This document shows positions 14,784 through 24,011 of a stretch of 39,100 nucleotides of DNA, in pieces. Source of the DNA: a virus; the IMG/VR virus record IMGVR_UViG_3300044697_000046, positions 1-39,100 of that record, one strand, 5' to 3'. Below the pieces are notes generated by a model. That model saw nothing but the letters and a program-made list of their open reading frames with translations, did no database searches and had not been told where the DNA came from. The first letter of the stretch is position 1. Each line of letters starts with the position of its first letter. A program made the translations under genes and the position numbers.

Positions 14784-16828
14784 GATTGCTGCTCATTAAT
14801 GGCTTGGGTTAATGCTTGAGAAAATGTTACGCCGCCCGCTGAGAGGAGTTGTCCCGCACGATATATTGTTCCCGTTGGTACTTTTTGACCCGTTTTAATA
14901 AATATAATTTTCTGCAATAACTGAGGGTCATTTACAGCCCTAAATTTTGCTAAATTAGATGAAGCAACAATGGCTTTTGATGCTGCGTTCTTTATATCTC
15001 CTTTTACCAAAGAACTTAACATTTCATCAGCCATCTTCATGGTCGCATATAGATTGGTATTAGCAACGTTTGCATAACCCGTTTTTGGATTAAACATCAT
15101 TTGCATTGCCTCGCTGCCATTCTTCATATTATTTCTAAATTGTTTAATTAAATTTAATACATTAGGGTCTTTTATTAAAATTTTTAATCTATCATCACCA
15201 ATATTATTTAAAATAGTTAATAATTTATCTGGATTAGTGTAATTTTTTCCTAAAGAATTTTGCTCTATAGCACCGGACAATCTATCTACCATCAATAATT
15301 TTTCACTATTTGGTGCATTTTTGATGAATTTTTTTAATAAATTTAATCTTCCTTTTCCACTTAAAGGTAAATATGTATTAGTAATGGTATCTGGGTCTTT
15401 TTTTCCGGTTACAATACCAGCAATATCCTTTTCCTTTAGTGGGACAATATTTTCTTTATAAAAACTCTCCGCATGGTTGTAGAGTTCTTTTAAGTCATCA
15501 TTTCCACTTTTATCAATTGAATCTTGAATAGATTGCCTTAGTGACTGCTGAAGTTTCAAATATCTTCTGGCTGCTTTTCTATCACCAGAATGAACGGATT
15601 TATAATAATCATCTCCCCAGTCAGATTTACTTAAATTCGCTGATTGTAAATCTGTGAAATCAGGTGCAGTTTCATAAATTGAGCGCATTTCTTCCATTAA
15701 TTGTGAATTTCTATTTACCCCAGATGAAGTGCTTAATTTAGATAATTCATTATAAAGCTGTTTTGCTTGTTTTTTATATTGTCTTTGATCTACCTGAAAT
15801 CCAGAAGAATTAGCTTCTTTATTAGCTTTTCTGTAATTATTAACACTGTCACCTTCCAATTTATCAACATGATTAACCGTTAAATTCTGCAACTCATCTG
15901 AAATGGTCTCTTTATCCATATCATTTGCCAATATTCCCATTAATTGATTGGCATCATTAACTAGTCCTGAACCAGTATTTACTAATTTTTCTACCGCTTT
16001 TTTCCTAAATCCAGCTGTAGTTGGCAACGTATTTGTTTCAAGTTTATTCACTTCTGGATTGTTTATAACATTTCCAACTAACTGGCTTGATGGCTCTTGT
16101 GCTCCAGCTCTTGTCAAATCCTTAAGAGCCTGCTTTAGCTCCTCAATACTTGTATTAGTTGCATCAGCCATTTTTTTAATAGCATTAAATTTTGTTAATC
16201 CTTTTAATCCTGCGCCTGCCGCTGAAAATAAAGACGATCCAACAGGATTAGCTATAGCACCAATAGTTGCACCTTCCTTTAATGATTCATCAGGACTAGC
16301 GGTTACTGCCCCAAATGCTGTACCGGAAGGAATAGTTTTTGCTGTTTTAGCAGCAAACTTTGTTGCAGCATTTTTTTGTACAATTTGAGCAAGTTTTTTT
16401 GCTGCTTCTGGCGATACCTTTGCTAGTTTTCCAAAAATTTTAATCAAAGCCGCTTCTGCTCCTGCTTCGCCTCCACCTGTAGCTATCGCAGCAGTTCCAT
16501 AATGTGTTGCGCCTTCTAATGCTTGTTCAGCTAAATTTGGATTTGTTTGCTCGAATTGTTGTTGGGATTTGTTGGATGCCCCTTGAATGGCTTCATTAAT
16601 CCCTTGTATATTTCCTTTAAGTAACCAATCTGGAAAACCAAATTCATTCGCAATACGCCCTATTCCTGACAATGTCTCTTCAGCTCCAGCCTTTATGGCT
16701 AAACCCGATTTTTCCCATGCGCTAGGGCTGTTGCTATTTATTTTTTTAATAGCGTTTAGTTCATCAGGCGTTAAACCGCCTTGATTAATTCCTTGTATGG
16801 CCTTTATTTCTTCAGGACTTAATGCCAT
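14780..16828 (-). CDS. Large ejection (internal virion) protein
   Basis: 682 residues, mostly helical and rich in A, K, N and Q. A glycine/alanine hydrophobic stretch (IATGGGEAGAEAA ... GAFGAV-like) near 105-205 could insert into membranes. The length and position (last of three genes after gp10) correspond to the P22 ejection proteins gp20/gp16, which form the DNA transfer conduit. No transglycosylase motif is seen. The start ATG overlaps the upstream stop (TAATG). Confidence 0.65.
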   Translation of the reverse strand: MALSPEEIKAIQGINQGGLTPDELNAIKKINSNSPSAWEKSGLAIKAGAEETLSGIGRIANEFGFPDWLLKGNIQGINEAIQGASNKSQQQFEQTNPNLAEQALEGATHYGTAAIATGGGEAGAEAALIKIFGKLAKVSPEAAKKLAQIVQKNAATKFAAKTAKTIPSGTAFGAVTASPDESLKEGATIGAIANPVGSSLFSAAGAGLKGLTKFNAIKKMADATNTSIEELKQALKDLTRAGAQEPSSQLVGNVINNPEVNKLETNTLPTTAGFRKKAVEKLVNTGSGLVNDANQLMGILANDMDKETISDELQNLTVNHVDKLEGDSVNNYRKANKEANSSGFQVDQRQYKKQAKQLYNELSKLSTSSGVNRNSQLMEEMRSIYETAPDFTDLQSANLSKSDWGDDYYKSVHSGDRKAARRYLKLQQSLRQSIQDSIDKSGNDDLKELYNHAESFYKENIVPLKEKDIAGIVTGKKDPDTITNTYLPLSGKGRLNLLKKFIKNAPNSEKLLMVDRLSGAIEQNSLGKNYTNPDKLLTILNNIGDDRLKILIKDPNVLNLIKQFRNNMKNGSEAMQMMFNPKTGYANVANTNLYATMKMADEMLSSLVKGDIKNAASKAIVASSNLAKFRAVNDPQLLQKIIFIKTGQKVPTGTIYRAGQLLSAGGVTFSQALTQAINEQQS

Positions 16829-17856
16829 TATTTTCCACTCCGCATTTTAACAAGCAGGGCTATTATTTGGTCTCTCGTCGCGCTTGGATTCGCTTGCATA
16901 GCTGCTTGAATATCAGCTTCGGTTATTCCGGTTGGAAGCGCGCTAACTGTTGCGTTATTAGTTACTGGGGCAGTGTTGGCTACATTGGACTTGACAAAAT
17001 TATTCATATCTTCTAATGCGGCATTAGAGTTAGGCACTTCACCTCCAACAGCCTTTAAGGGAATTCCTTGCAATTGATACTGCGCCATCCAATAACGCTC
17101 ATTAAAATTGTTCTTAATCGTATTCATTCGTGCTAAATAAGATTGCGCTGTGTCACCTTTTCTTGGCATAAATAAATCAAATGCCTGCCTCATCCCTTCA
17201 TTTGTTTTTGCTATATTCATTACGCGTTGGGCGGTTTCGGCGGCTTGTATTAAAGCATCTAAGGATATGCCCGACTTTTCTAAAAGCTTTTCTTGTTTGG
17301 GGCTGGCGTCACCTGCCATGTAAGCAATCATGGCAGTTGAGTATTTTTGAACATCTCCAGGGAAATTTGTTTGCATGTAACTAGTTCCTTGGCCGATTTG
17401 GTCAATAGCTGTTGAAAGCTGAGGATAAGCATCAATTACTTTTTCAAGACTGCTGGCTTCGTTTCCAGTTGGCATTCTAAATAAGCCTTGGTCACCATTT
17501 GCAGTTTGACGCACAAATGGTAAACCTTGCATCTGAAGTTTCAGCTGCCTATTTTGCTGAATATTCGCTCCGCCTAATTGATTTTTTTGATTAGCATCAA
17601 ATTCCCGCTTTCTTTCAGCCAAATTAGCCCAGCCCAACGCCTGCTGCCCACCCATGAGTTTATTTTTTTGATACATATTATTAGTCAACGCTTGAATGCG
17701 TTTAATCTGAGCCTGAACAAGCTGCATACGCTGGCTATTCATGTTATCCATGTCAGCCTGCCGTTGCTGCTGCAACGCTGTACGCTCTTTCTCTTGCTCT
17801 ATACGCTCACCTTGTTCAAAGGGTTCCATAAATGAGTTACCATGGTTATATGCCAT
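16828..17856 (-). CDS. Ejection-type protein, coiled coil
   Basis: 342 residues. Residues about 15-80 form a charged coiled coil (GERIEQEKERTALQQQRQAD), followed by Q/N-rich helical sequence. Both ends overlap the neighbours by one base or so, tying it to the 247- and 682-residue genes. Position fits the P22 ejection gene group (7, 20, 16); direct similarity is not visible by eye. Confidence 0.6.
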   Translation of the reverse strand: MAYNHGNSFMEPFEQGERIEQEKERTALQQQRQADMDNMNSQRMQLVQAQIKRIQALTNNMYQKNKLMGGQQALGWANLAERKREFDANQKNQLGGANIQQNRQLKLQMQGLPFVRQTANGDQGLFRMPTGNEASSLEKVIDAYPQLSTAIDQIGQGTSYMQTNFPGDVQKYSTAMIAYMAGDASPKQEKLLEKSGISLDALIQAAETAQRVMNIAKTNEGMRQAFDLFMPRKGDTAQSYLARMNTIKNNFNERYWMAQYQLQGIPLKAVGGEVPNSNAALEDMNNFVKSNVANTAPVTNNATVSALPTGITEADIQAAMQANPSATRDQIIALLVKMRSGK

Positions 17857-18599
17857 TATAAAAACCCCGCTGCAGCTTTAGTTGCACCACCAATTACTTT
17901 ACCCGCTGCATCTGTAGCTGGTGAGAATATCTTGTCAAGCTCCCATATATCACCAGGGATTTTTAATAAGTCATTCCACATATTAGATTGTCTATACCGT
18001 TCATTTTCGCCTTCACGCTCATAAGCTTGTGACTCTTGCTGACCTTCTTTCATTGCATTATTAGACATCTGATTCGATGCACCAAATTCACGGCTTAACA
18101 TGTCCTGGAACAAGCCCCCAATGTCTTGTGCTTCTTTGTTGTATTGATGCAATATGCTTTCTTGGGTGTCAAATGATTTCATAATATCGCTTAAGTAACG
18201 CTGAATGTCTTGACCACCAAGTACGTTACCAATTTCAGCGTCTAGCAATGCATTTTCGCTTGACCCACCCATGCCCTGGGAAATCAATTGATTGTTAGCA
18301 GAAGATTCCGCGTATTTCATTTCATCTGCCATGAAAGGACTTTCAGAATAGCCGCTCAATGCCTGATTGAATAACTGTTCTGGACTCATGCTTAAGTATT
18401 TGTAAAAATTCTGATTGTAATTGGGCTGGCTACCAAATTTTCTAGCGCCAGTGTAGAGAGCGTTTCTAGCATTGTTAAAATCTGTACCTGCATTTTGAGT
18501 GTAAGGCGATAAATATTGTGCTGATTGACCGTACGCCTGCTGCTCAGCATTAATCGCATCATTTGTATAGTCTGCCGAATTGTTACCAAATAAATCCAT
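17856..18599 (-). CDS. Ejection protein, P22 gp7-like by position
   Basis: 247 residues, Q/N/S-rich, starting MDLFGNNSADY and with repeated YGQSAQYLSPYTQNA-like polar helices. Similar proteins precede the large ejection proteins in many P22-like phages. Ends in a small glycine/alanine stretch (GGATKAAAGFL). RBS AGGAG. Confidence 0.6.
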   Translation of the reverse strand: MDLFGNNSADYTNDAINAEQQAYGQSAQYLSPYTQNAGTDFNNARNALYTGARKFGSQPNYNQNFYKYLSMSPEQLFNQALSGYSESPFMADEMKYAESSANNQLISQGMGGSSENALLDAEIGNVLGGQDIQRYLSDIMKSFDTQESILHQYNKEAQDIGGLFQDMLSREFGASNQMSNNAMKEGQQESQAYEREGENERYRQSNMWNDLLKIPGDIWELDKIFSPATDAAGKVIGGATKAAAGFL

Positions 18600-18608
18600 G
18601 AACTGCTC

Positions 18609-19391
18609 CTAAACCAGGTTTTGGCAGACAAGCTGCTCTAGTATATGATTAACCACTAATGGCGTAGCGCTATCAGATAACTCCGTTTTAAAGTAATAGA
18701 TATCAAAGTTAAGATTCTCATTATTTGCTGCGTTAATCGCCACTTGAAACTGAGTGTAGGGATTGCTGCCAAAATCTTGCGTATTAAATTGCGGTATCTG
18801 AAGCGTTGTGCGTATGTAATTAAGATTTGGCTGCAAATAAAAGGTATTTCCAGCAATCGTGCCAATATTGCTTAAATACGCCTGAAATTGAAGCTCAGGT
18901 GCATGCGATTGACTTACATTATTATTGTTAATGACTGTCGAAAATGTCAGCGTTTGACCGGTATAAGTATCGCCCCTAAATTGACCCGTTGTAGAATAAT
19001 TTTTGTTAATAAGGGTAATGGGGGTGTTTAGCGTAGTTACCTGCGCATTAATGTAATTATTAGAACCGCTAATAGGTCTTTGTGAATCCGTATAGGCTAC
19101 TGGCATAATACTAAACACATTTCCCGTACCATTATCTATCATCCAGTTACTAACAATCGCTGTTAAATTTGCACTTGAATTGGTTACAGGATTGTAACCG
19201 TTTGCCGACAAAATATTAAAATCTGGATTAACTGTTAAATATGGCTGTGCATTGTTAATAAGCACAGATATGTTAGATTGAGTAGCATTAAAAAATCGCT
19301 CGTAGTCAATTGATGCAACCCCTTGCTTATTTGAAACCTGAGACCAAATAGGCGGTGCAGACATATGTTGAACAAGTGTATTATTACTCAT
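18609..19391 (-). CDS. Tail structural protein at the tail-needle position
   Basis: 260 residues, beta-rich, low in charge. In P22 the gene after gp10 encodes the coiled-coil needle gp26, but this protein shows no long coiled coil. It may be a different plug or tail component. ATGA overlap with the gp10-like gene. Confidence 0.55.
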   Translation of the reverse strand: MSNNTLVQHMSAPPIWSQVSNKQGVASIDYERFFNATQSNISVLINNAQPYLTVNPDFNILSANGYNPVTNSSANLTAIVSNWMIDNGTGNVFSIMPVAYTDSQRPISGSNNYINAQVTTLNTPITLINKNYSTTGQFRGDTYTGQTLTFSTVINNNNVSQSHAPELQFQAYLSNIGTIAGNTFYLQPNLNYIRTTLQIPQFNTQDFGSNPYTQFQVAINAANNENLNFDIYYFKTELSDSATPLVVNHILEQLVCQNLV

Positions 19392-20920
19392 TTTGATGTC
19401 TCCGTAATATTAACACGCAAATAAGCATCTATGATGTAAATAGGGATGGGTTGGCGTATTTCTATTTTGAAACACCAGTCCCACGCTGTGCCTAAATTCT
19501 CAAAACGTGTAAAATAATCACGCTCACCAATGCGGCCTAATCTACGTTCCATAGGCTCTAAAAATGTTCTACCGCCATCAAAAGAGATATACAAATAAAT
19601 AAATGGGTCAGAGCCAAATACATAATTAGGAGCGCCAAGAACCGGAACGCCTTCTAGAGCGTCACCTTGTTCGAAATAGATATCAAGATAACGCGCAGTT
19701 GCTTTTCGATATTGTGAAAAGCGAATGTTGGGTGTCACGCGAATATAAGGAATAGCGCTACCACTATCAGTAACGAAATTTTCACCAAGTTGATATAAAT
19801 AATTATCTAGATAGGACAATGCAAGCTGATAACCATTAAAAAATCCAAAGGCTTCTACAAAGTAGCGATTTTTATTGCCTGATTGTAAATCAATCCATCT
19901 GTCGTTGGTTACATTGTAGGCAAGCGTAAGATTATCTGTTGTAAAACTACACACCCAAAATGTTTGGCCATTCTCTGTCCATACATATGCATCAGCATCA
20001 TAGGGGTTGGTTAGTTGATTAAGTCTATAGTCAACGCTTGGCGTGCTAACAACTTCTGGTGGATTGCCTGATGTCATCATTACTTTCGTTGTGCCATCTG
20101 GCGTAATGCTGATAAATATCACAAATTCTGGCTGCTGTTGGCCTTGAGCACCCCCAACCCCTTGCGCGGTCGATTGGTCGTTAATAGCACCATACCCAAA
20201 TATCAAGTTTTGGTCGGGCGTGAACGTAAAGCCCGCATTGCCTGTGTTTTCTAAAACCTCTATAAATCCTGTAGTAAAGCAAAATATACGTCCATTGACA
20301 GAACGCATAGAAATAAGAGGATAAGCGCTAGAAGCAGAGCGATAGTTAATTTCGATAGCATTTAATACATTCCATTGGGTAGGGTCATAGGGAGCGGATT
20401 GGAAAAGTTGCTGCGTTCCACTGTTGTTTACTAAAAAAAAACCTTCTTGCTCAACTACGCAAGTAGGGGAGACGGGAAATCCAGTCGAATTAGGAAAATT
20501 AATGGTATTAATTTGCAAAAATTCGCCAGTACTAATTTGGTAAAGCCAGCCGCCAGTTCCGTCAACGATTAAGATATAATCGCCACCAGATGCCATGCTA
20601 ACAGGCCCAGAGCTTGTACCAATTGTTCCAATTTCTTCGCTGGTTAATGCGGTATTTAGCGTAAAAACTTGATTGCCTAGCACGCATAATGCAAGCGTAT
20701 CAAGTTTGATAAATCCACCGGGCCGACCCACAAACATATCAGATGATGTGGCAAACTGTGATAATCTATTACTGCCAGAATAGCGAGTCTGTATCCACAT
20801 ATCTTTCACTGTGTCGTGAAATGGATAGCAATTTATAGCTTGTTGGCTGTCAAATTGGCGTGATTGCTGGATGTTCGAGCCACCCACCACGCCAACTGGA
20901 ACAGATGTTAAATCAGCCAT
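19388..20920 (-). CDS. P22 gp10-like tail accessory (packaged DNA stabilisation) protein
   Basis: 510 residues, close to P22 gp10 (about 470). Begins PVGVVGGSNIQQSRQFDSQ with AINCYP and continues as repeated beta blades (GGDYILIVDGTGGWLYQ, ending in ENLGTAWDWCFKIEIR), the family pattern. gp10 joins gp4 below the portal and closes the channel. Overlaps the gp4-like gene by 8 bases. Confidence 0.8.
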   Translation of the reverse strand: MADLTSVPVGVVGGSNIQQSRQFDSQQAINCYPFHDTVKDMWIQTRYSGSNRLSQFATSSDMFVGRPGGFIKLDTLALCVLGNQVFTLNTALTSEEIGTIGTSSGPVSMASGGDYILIVDGTGGWLYQISTGEFLQINTINFPNSTGFPVSPTCVVEQEGFFLVNNSGTQQLFQSAPYDPTQWNVLNAIEINYRSASSAYPLISMRSVNGRIFCFTTGFIEVLENTGNAGFTFTPDQNLIFGYGAINDQSTAQGVGGAQGQQQPEFVIFISITPDGTTKVMMTSGNPPEVVSTPSVDYRLNQLTNPYDADAYVWTENGQTFWVCSFTTDNLTLAYNVTNDRWIDLQSGNKNRYFVEAFGFFNGYQLALSYLDNYLYQLGENFVTDSGSAIPYIRVTPNIRFSQYRKATARYLDIYFEQGDALEGVPVLGAPNYVFGSDPFIYLYISFDGGRTFLEPMERRLGRIGERDYFTRFENLGTAWDWCFKIEIRQPIPIYIIDAYLRVNITETSK

Positions 20921-21674
20921 AGAATGACCTCGTGTTGCCGCCGAATGGCAAGTATTGCAAGAAAGGTTGCTCTGTTTCTATCTCAAAGTCATTCTTGTTA
21001 TTATTAGATAGCGTCGTCATATAGCCAGTTAATTTACTATTAAAGTTAGCCGCTGGCTCCCAGCCATAAATATCGCTGAATAATGACGCAAGAGAATACA
21101 TTAGCGCATTATTTGCATATCTTGGAAAATTGGTTAACGTATCAAACGTATTAAAATTGGTAAATCTCTGTTTGCCCACGATTTTTAAGTAAAACCCCTC
21201 AGGCAATCGCGGGAATGTTCTAAATATCGTGTACTCGTTATAAACTTCATAAGTAAACACATAAGCGAATGTCGTGATATTTTTAAGCGAAATGGCATCA
21301 AAACGTTTTCTAGTGATAGGTTTCGTTGTGTAAGTGATATCGCCCTGGTTATAGGTAAACCAATTAATCATATTAAACGGATTGGTATTGATATCAAATT
21401 CAGGACTATTGCCAATAAAATAATCTAACTTTGGCGTGGTCGTAATGAATTCTAGCGTATTTAGAAAAAACACATAAATGCCACTCTCGCCCCATTCGGC
21501 AAGAATATTATTGAGAAGGAACAGCCCGGTATTGAGCTGCTCCCCCGTCAAAGGTTGATTGTCAGACCTACCGCCAGCAATGCGAGCGGCATTCGTCATA
21601 AGCTGAGCAACAGTCAGGTTATAATTTAATGACGATGTCGGGTCGTCTGGTGGCATAATAATAGGTATTGACAT
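20913..21674 (-). CDS. P22 gp4-like head-tail connector
   Basis: 253 residues. The first 70 residues (VAQLMTNAARIAGG, then GLFLLNNILAEWGESGIYV) match the helical start of gp4-type connectors, which ring the portal. It is longer than P22 gp4 (166). It lies between coat and gp10-like genes as in P22. I see no clear lysozyme residues for the murein activity described for gp4. Confidence 0.78.
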   Translation of the reverse strand: MSIPIIMPPDDPTSSLNYNLTVAQLMTNAARIAGGRSDNQPLTGEQLNTGLFLLNNILAEWGESGIYVFFLNTLEFITTTPKLDYFIGNSPEFDINTNPFNMINWFTYNQGDITYTTKPITRKRFDAISLKNITTFAYVFTYEVYNEYTIFRTFPRLPEGFYLKIVGKQRFTNFNTFDTLTNFPRYANNALMYSLASLFSDIYGWEPAANFNSKLTGYMTTLSNNNKNDFEIETEQPFLQYLPFGGNTRSFYG

Positions 21675-21683
21675 TCTATTTTC

Positions 21684-23057
21684 CTAAGCTGCCATAGCAA
21701 CCGTCATGCCATAGCCGTTGTAAGGCAACGTACCAGCATACGTACGCGGTACGAACTGGTTAGTAAAGTTGCCCAAGTCACCCTGCGCTGTAATATTCAT
21801 TGAAATACGCAAGCCTGTTTCAGGAACGGTAAACTCCCTGATAATTTCAGTTGGGAATGCGCTATAACGGCTGTTTGGTGGCGTATTTGGGTTTGGATAA
21901 GTACTTAAGGTTGGGTTGGCAAACTTAAATGCTTTTCTATCAAACGCAAAGCCTTTACGCCATACAGTATTAGCGCCGCCAAATAAGAAGACGCCTGAAC
22001 CAGCAACAACTTGCTCTGATACATTAAAGAATGCACTAGCTTGGTTAGCCACGATTGGAGCATATACAGCAATCGTAACGTTGCCAGAACTGTCAGCAAC
22101 GATTGGATTAACAATAGCGCCGCCAGAGAATTGGCCCATTACATAAAACTTCTTGGCGTTGTTGTATGGCTGGTATGACAATGGGTTAACGCTATTGATT
22201 GGATTGCCAGAAGGATCATAGAAATATATCAAATCACCCTTATTTAAGACCCCTGATGCATTGGGCGTAAAGCCGCTTAAGCTAACAGTGGTATAGGCAT
22301 CGTTAATGGTGGTAGTTAAGGGAACCGTAGTTGCCACTGTAATTTCGCTTGATGTAGCAAATGTACCATTTGTGTGTAATGGCATTTGAATATCTTCATA
22401 AATATTCATACCGTACAAGAATGGTGTCCGACCCATGTGCATAATAGGCGTACTAGTGCGCTCATTATAGTAGTTTGGATAAGCTAATTGTAACGAGTTA
22501 ACAGAACTTGGGTGCAAGCCTAAATACCTGTCTTTACCACCATTAATCAAGTTTAATCCCATATTTGCATATTGGGTATCAACCTGCGCTAAAGATGCTT
22601 GGCCGCTGAATGGTGTTTGCGGGTCACCAATTGCATCAGACCAATACATTTCGCACATTTCCAATACTTGCTTATTAACAGTGTAACCCATTGCCAAGCC
22701 AGCAGAATCCATGTAGTAACTGTCGAATTCCGCATTGTCAGCAGTGAAACTGAAGAAATCCATTTGAATAGTTGAGAAACCAAATGGCGCCGACGCTTCA
22801 ATATTTAAATTCAAGAATGCATAGCGAATTTCAATATTGTTGTTTTGAGTGGTCAAATCAGGCGTGATGGTCTCAAAGCCTTGCAAACGTTCCGGATATC
22901 TTAAGCGTACGCTTGTACCCAAGGTCGGGTTACCATTAAACATGTTGTAAGGAGAAGCCAAGGCGGTCGTGCCCAACGCATTCGCGTAATCTGGGATAAG
23001 GAACTTGTCGACTAACTCGGTAACTTGAAAGCTATTATTATTGACTGAATATACCAT
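21684..23057 (-). CDS. Major capsid protein, P22 coat-like
   Basis: 457 residues (P22 coat is 430), following the scaffold gene. Sequence is of HK97-fold coat type: long early helix region (FQVTELVDKFLIPDYANAL), polar insertions and a beta-rich C-terminus (ETGLRISMNITAQGDLGN). RBS AGGTG. The identification rests on gene order, length and general likeness. Confidence 0.8.
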   Translation of the reverse strand: MVYSVNNNSFQVTELVDKFLIPDYANALGTTALASPYNMFNGNPTLGTSVRLRYPERLQGFETITPDLTTQNNNIEIRYAFLNLNIEASAPFGFSTIQMDFFSFTADNAEFDSYYMDSAGLAMGYTVNKQVLEMCEMYWSDAIGDPQTPFSGQASLAQVDTQYANMGLNLINGGKDRYLGLHPSSVNSLQLAYPNYYNERTSTPIMHMGRTPFLYGMNIYEDIQMPLHTNGTFATSSEITVATTVPLTTTINDAYTTVSLSGFTPNASGVLNKGDLIYFYDPSGNPINSVNPLSYQPYNNAKKFYVMGQFSGGAIVNPIVADSSGNVTIAVYAPIVANQASAFFNVSEQVVAGSGVFLFGGANTVWRKGFAFDRKAFKFANPTLSTYPNPNTPPNSRYSAFPTEIIREFTVPETGLRISMNITAQGDLGNFTNQFVPRTYAGTLPYNGYGMTVAMAA

Positions 23058-23114
23058 TTTAACACCTATACATAAATCATATTATTAATAATCTGATAAT
23101 GTATAGGTGGCAGT

Positions 23115-23996
23115 TTAGCCGCGTCTTGCGTTAGCTTTTTGCTTACGCAGCGCCCAAACTTCTTCAGCCGTCATCTCACCAATGGTTTTCTTTTTACCCG
23201 TTGATGAATTATTGCCTCTCGGTAACGCTATACCTTTATCAGATGCCGTTTGTTTGTTACGTTTAGCGACAATATCAGTGTGTAATTTATGTAACGCACC
23301 TATCTTGTCTGCCGTACTTAAGTTTGCAAACTGTGCTGATTTATTGACGGTATAGAGCGCTTCTGCTGCATATTCCAAATTGCCCGCTACTTCTAGTAGT
23401 AACTTCTTATCTGGATTGCTCCCGAGGTCGCCTGTATATTTACCGAACCAATCACTAAACTGCTTAGACTTTTGAGGGTCTTTTGCCAGTTGCTTTTGCA
23501 TTCGCTGTAATTGCGGTTGCCATTTTGAACCGATTCTATCAAATTCTCGGCTCTTCTCTGCCCGTTCACTTAATTTCTTTAACAATCTCTCTTCGATTTC
23601 ATCCGCGCTGAGATTGTTGGCTGGTTGCTGAGCTGGTGAAGCTTGCTGCTGTTGTTGAGCATCAATTGGCGACATGAGTTGCGCCCACATCTTTTCTTGC
23701 TGTTCAACTCTAGCGCGTAAAGCGGTTGCTTCACGCCTTGCCTCTTCTGCCGCCTTCTCTGCGTCAAGCTTAGCTTGAGTTAGATATTGCTGCTTTCTTT
23801 TCCACCTGCTCGGCTTCTTCTGCTGCTGGACGTTTTGCGATTCATTCTGAGTTTCGTTATCTTCATCCGAAGAATCGTCATCATCAGTTGACAAATCGCT
23901 TAAAATATCGTCAATTTCATCTGAGTTATCGGTAGAATCATCTGTCTCTGAGCCAACCTCTAAATCATCTAAAATGTCTTGGATATCATCTTGCAT
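23115..23996 (-). CDS. Scaffolding protein
   Basis: 293 residues. Very acidic N-terminus (DDIQDILDDLE and further D/E/S runs to about 50), a coiled-coil middle (AEKAAEEARREATALRARVE near 85) and a basic C-terminus ending ALRKQKANARRG. A basic C-terminal segment is how P22 scaffold binds coat. It lies between portal and coat, as in P22. Confidence 0.8.
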   Translation of the reverse strand: MQDDIQDILDDLEVGSETDDSTDNSDEIDDILSDLSTDDDDSSDEDNETQNESQNVQQQKKPSRWKRKQQYLTQAKLDAEKAAEEARREATALRARVEQQEKMWAQLMSPIDAQQQQQASPAQQPANNLSADEIEERLLKKLSERAEKSREFDRIGSKWQPQLQRMQKQLAKDPQKSKQFSDWFGKYTGDLGSNPDKKLLLEVAGNLEYAAEALYTVNKSAQFANLSTADKIGALHKLHTDIVAKRNKQTASDKGIALPRGNNSSTGKKKTIGEMTAEEVWALRKQKANARRG

Positions 23997-24011
23997 ACAT
24001 TTCCCCTATTA

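Noticed and set aside
15948-16388. 146-codon plus-strand frame opposite the ejection gene
   Set aside because: Antisense to a clearly coding helical protein; no ribosome site or family likeness.
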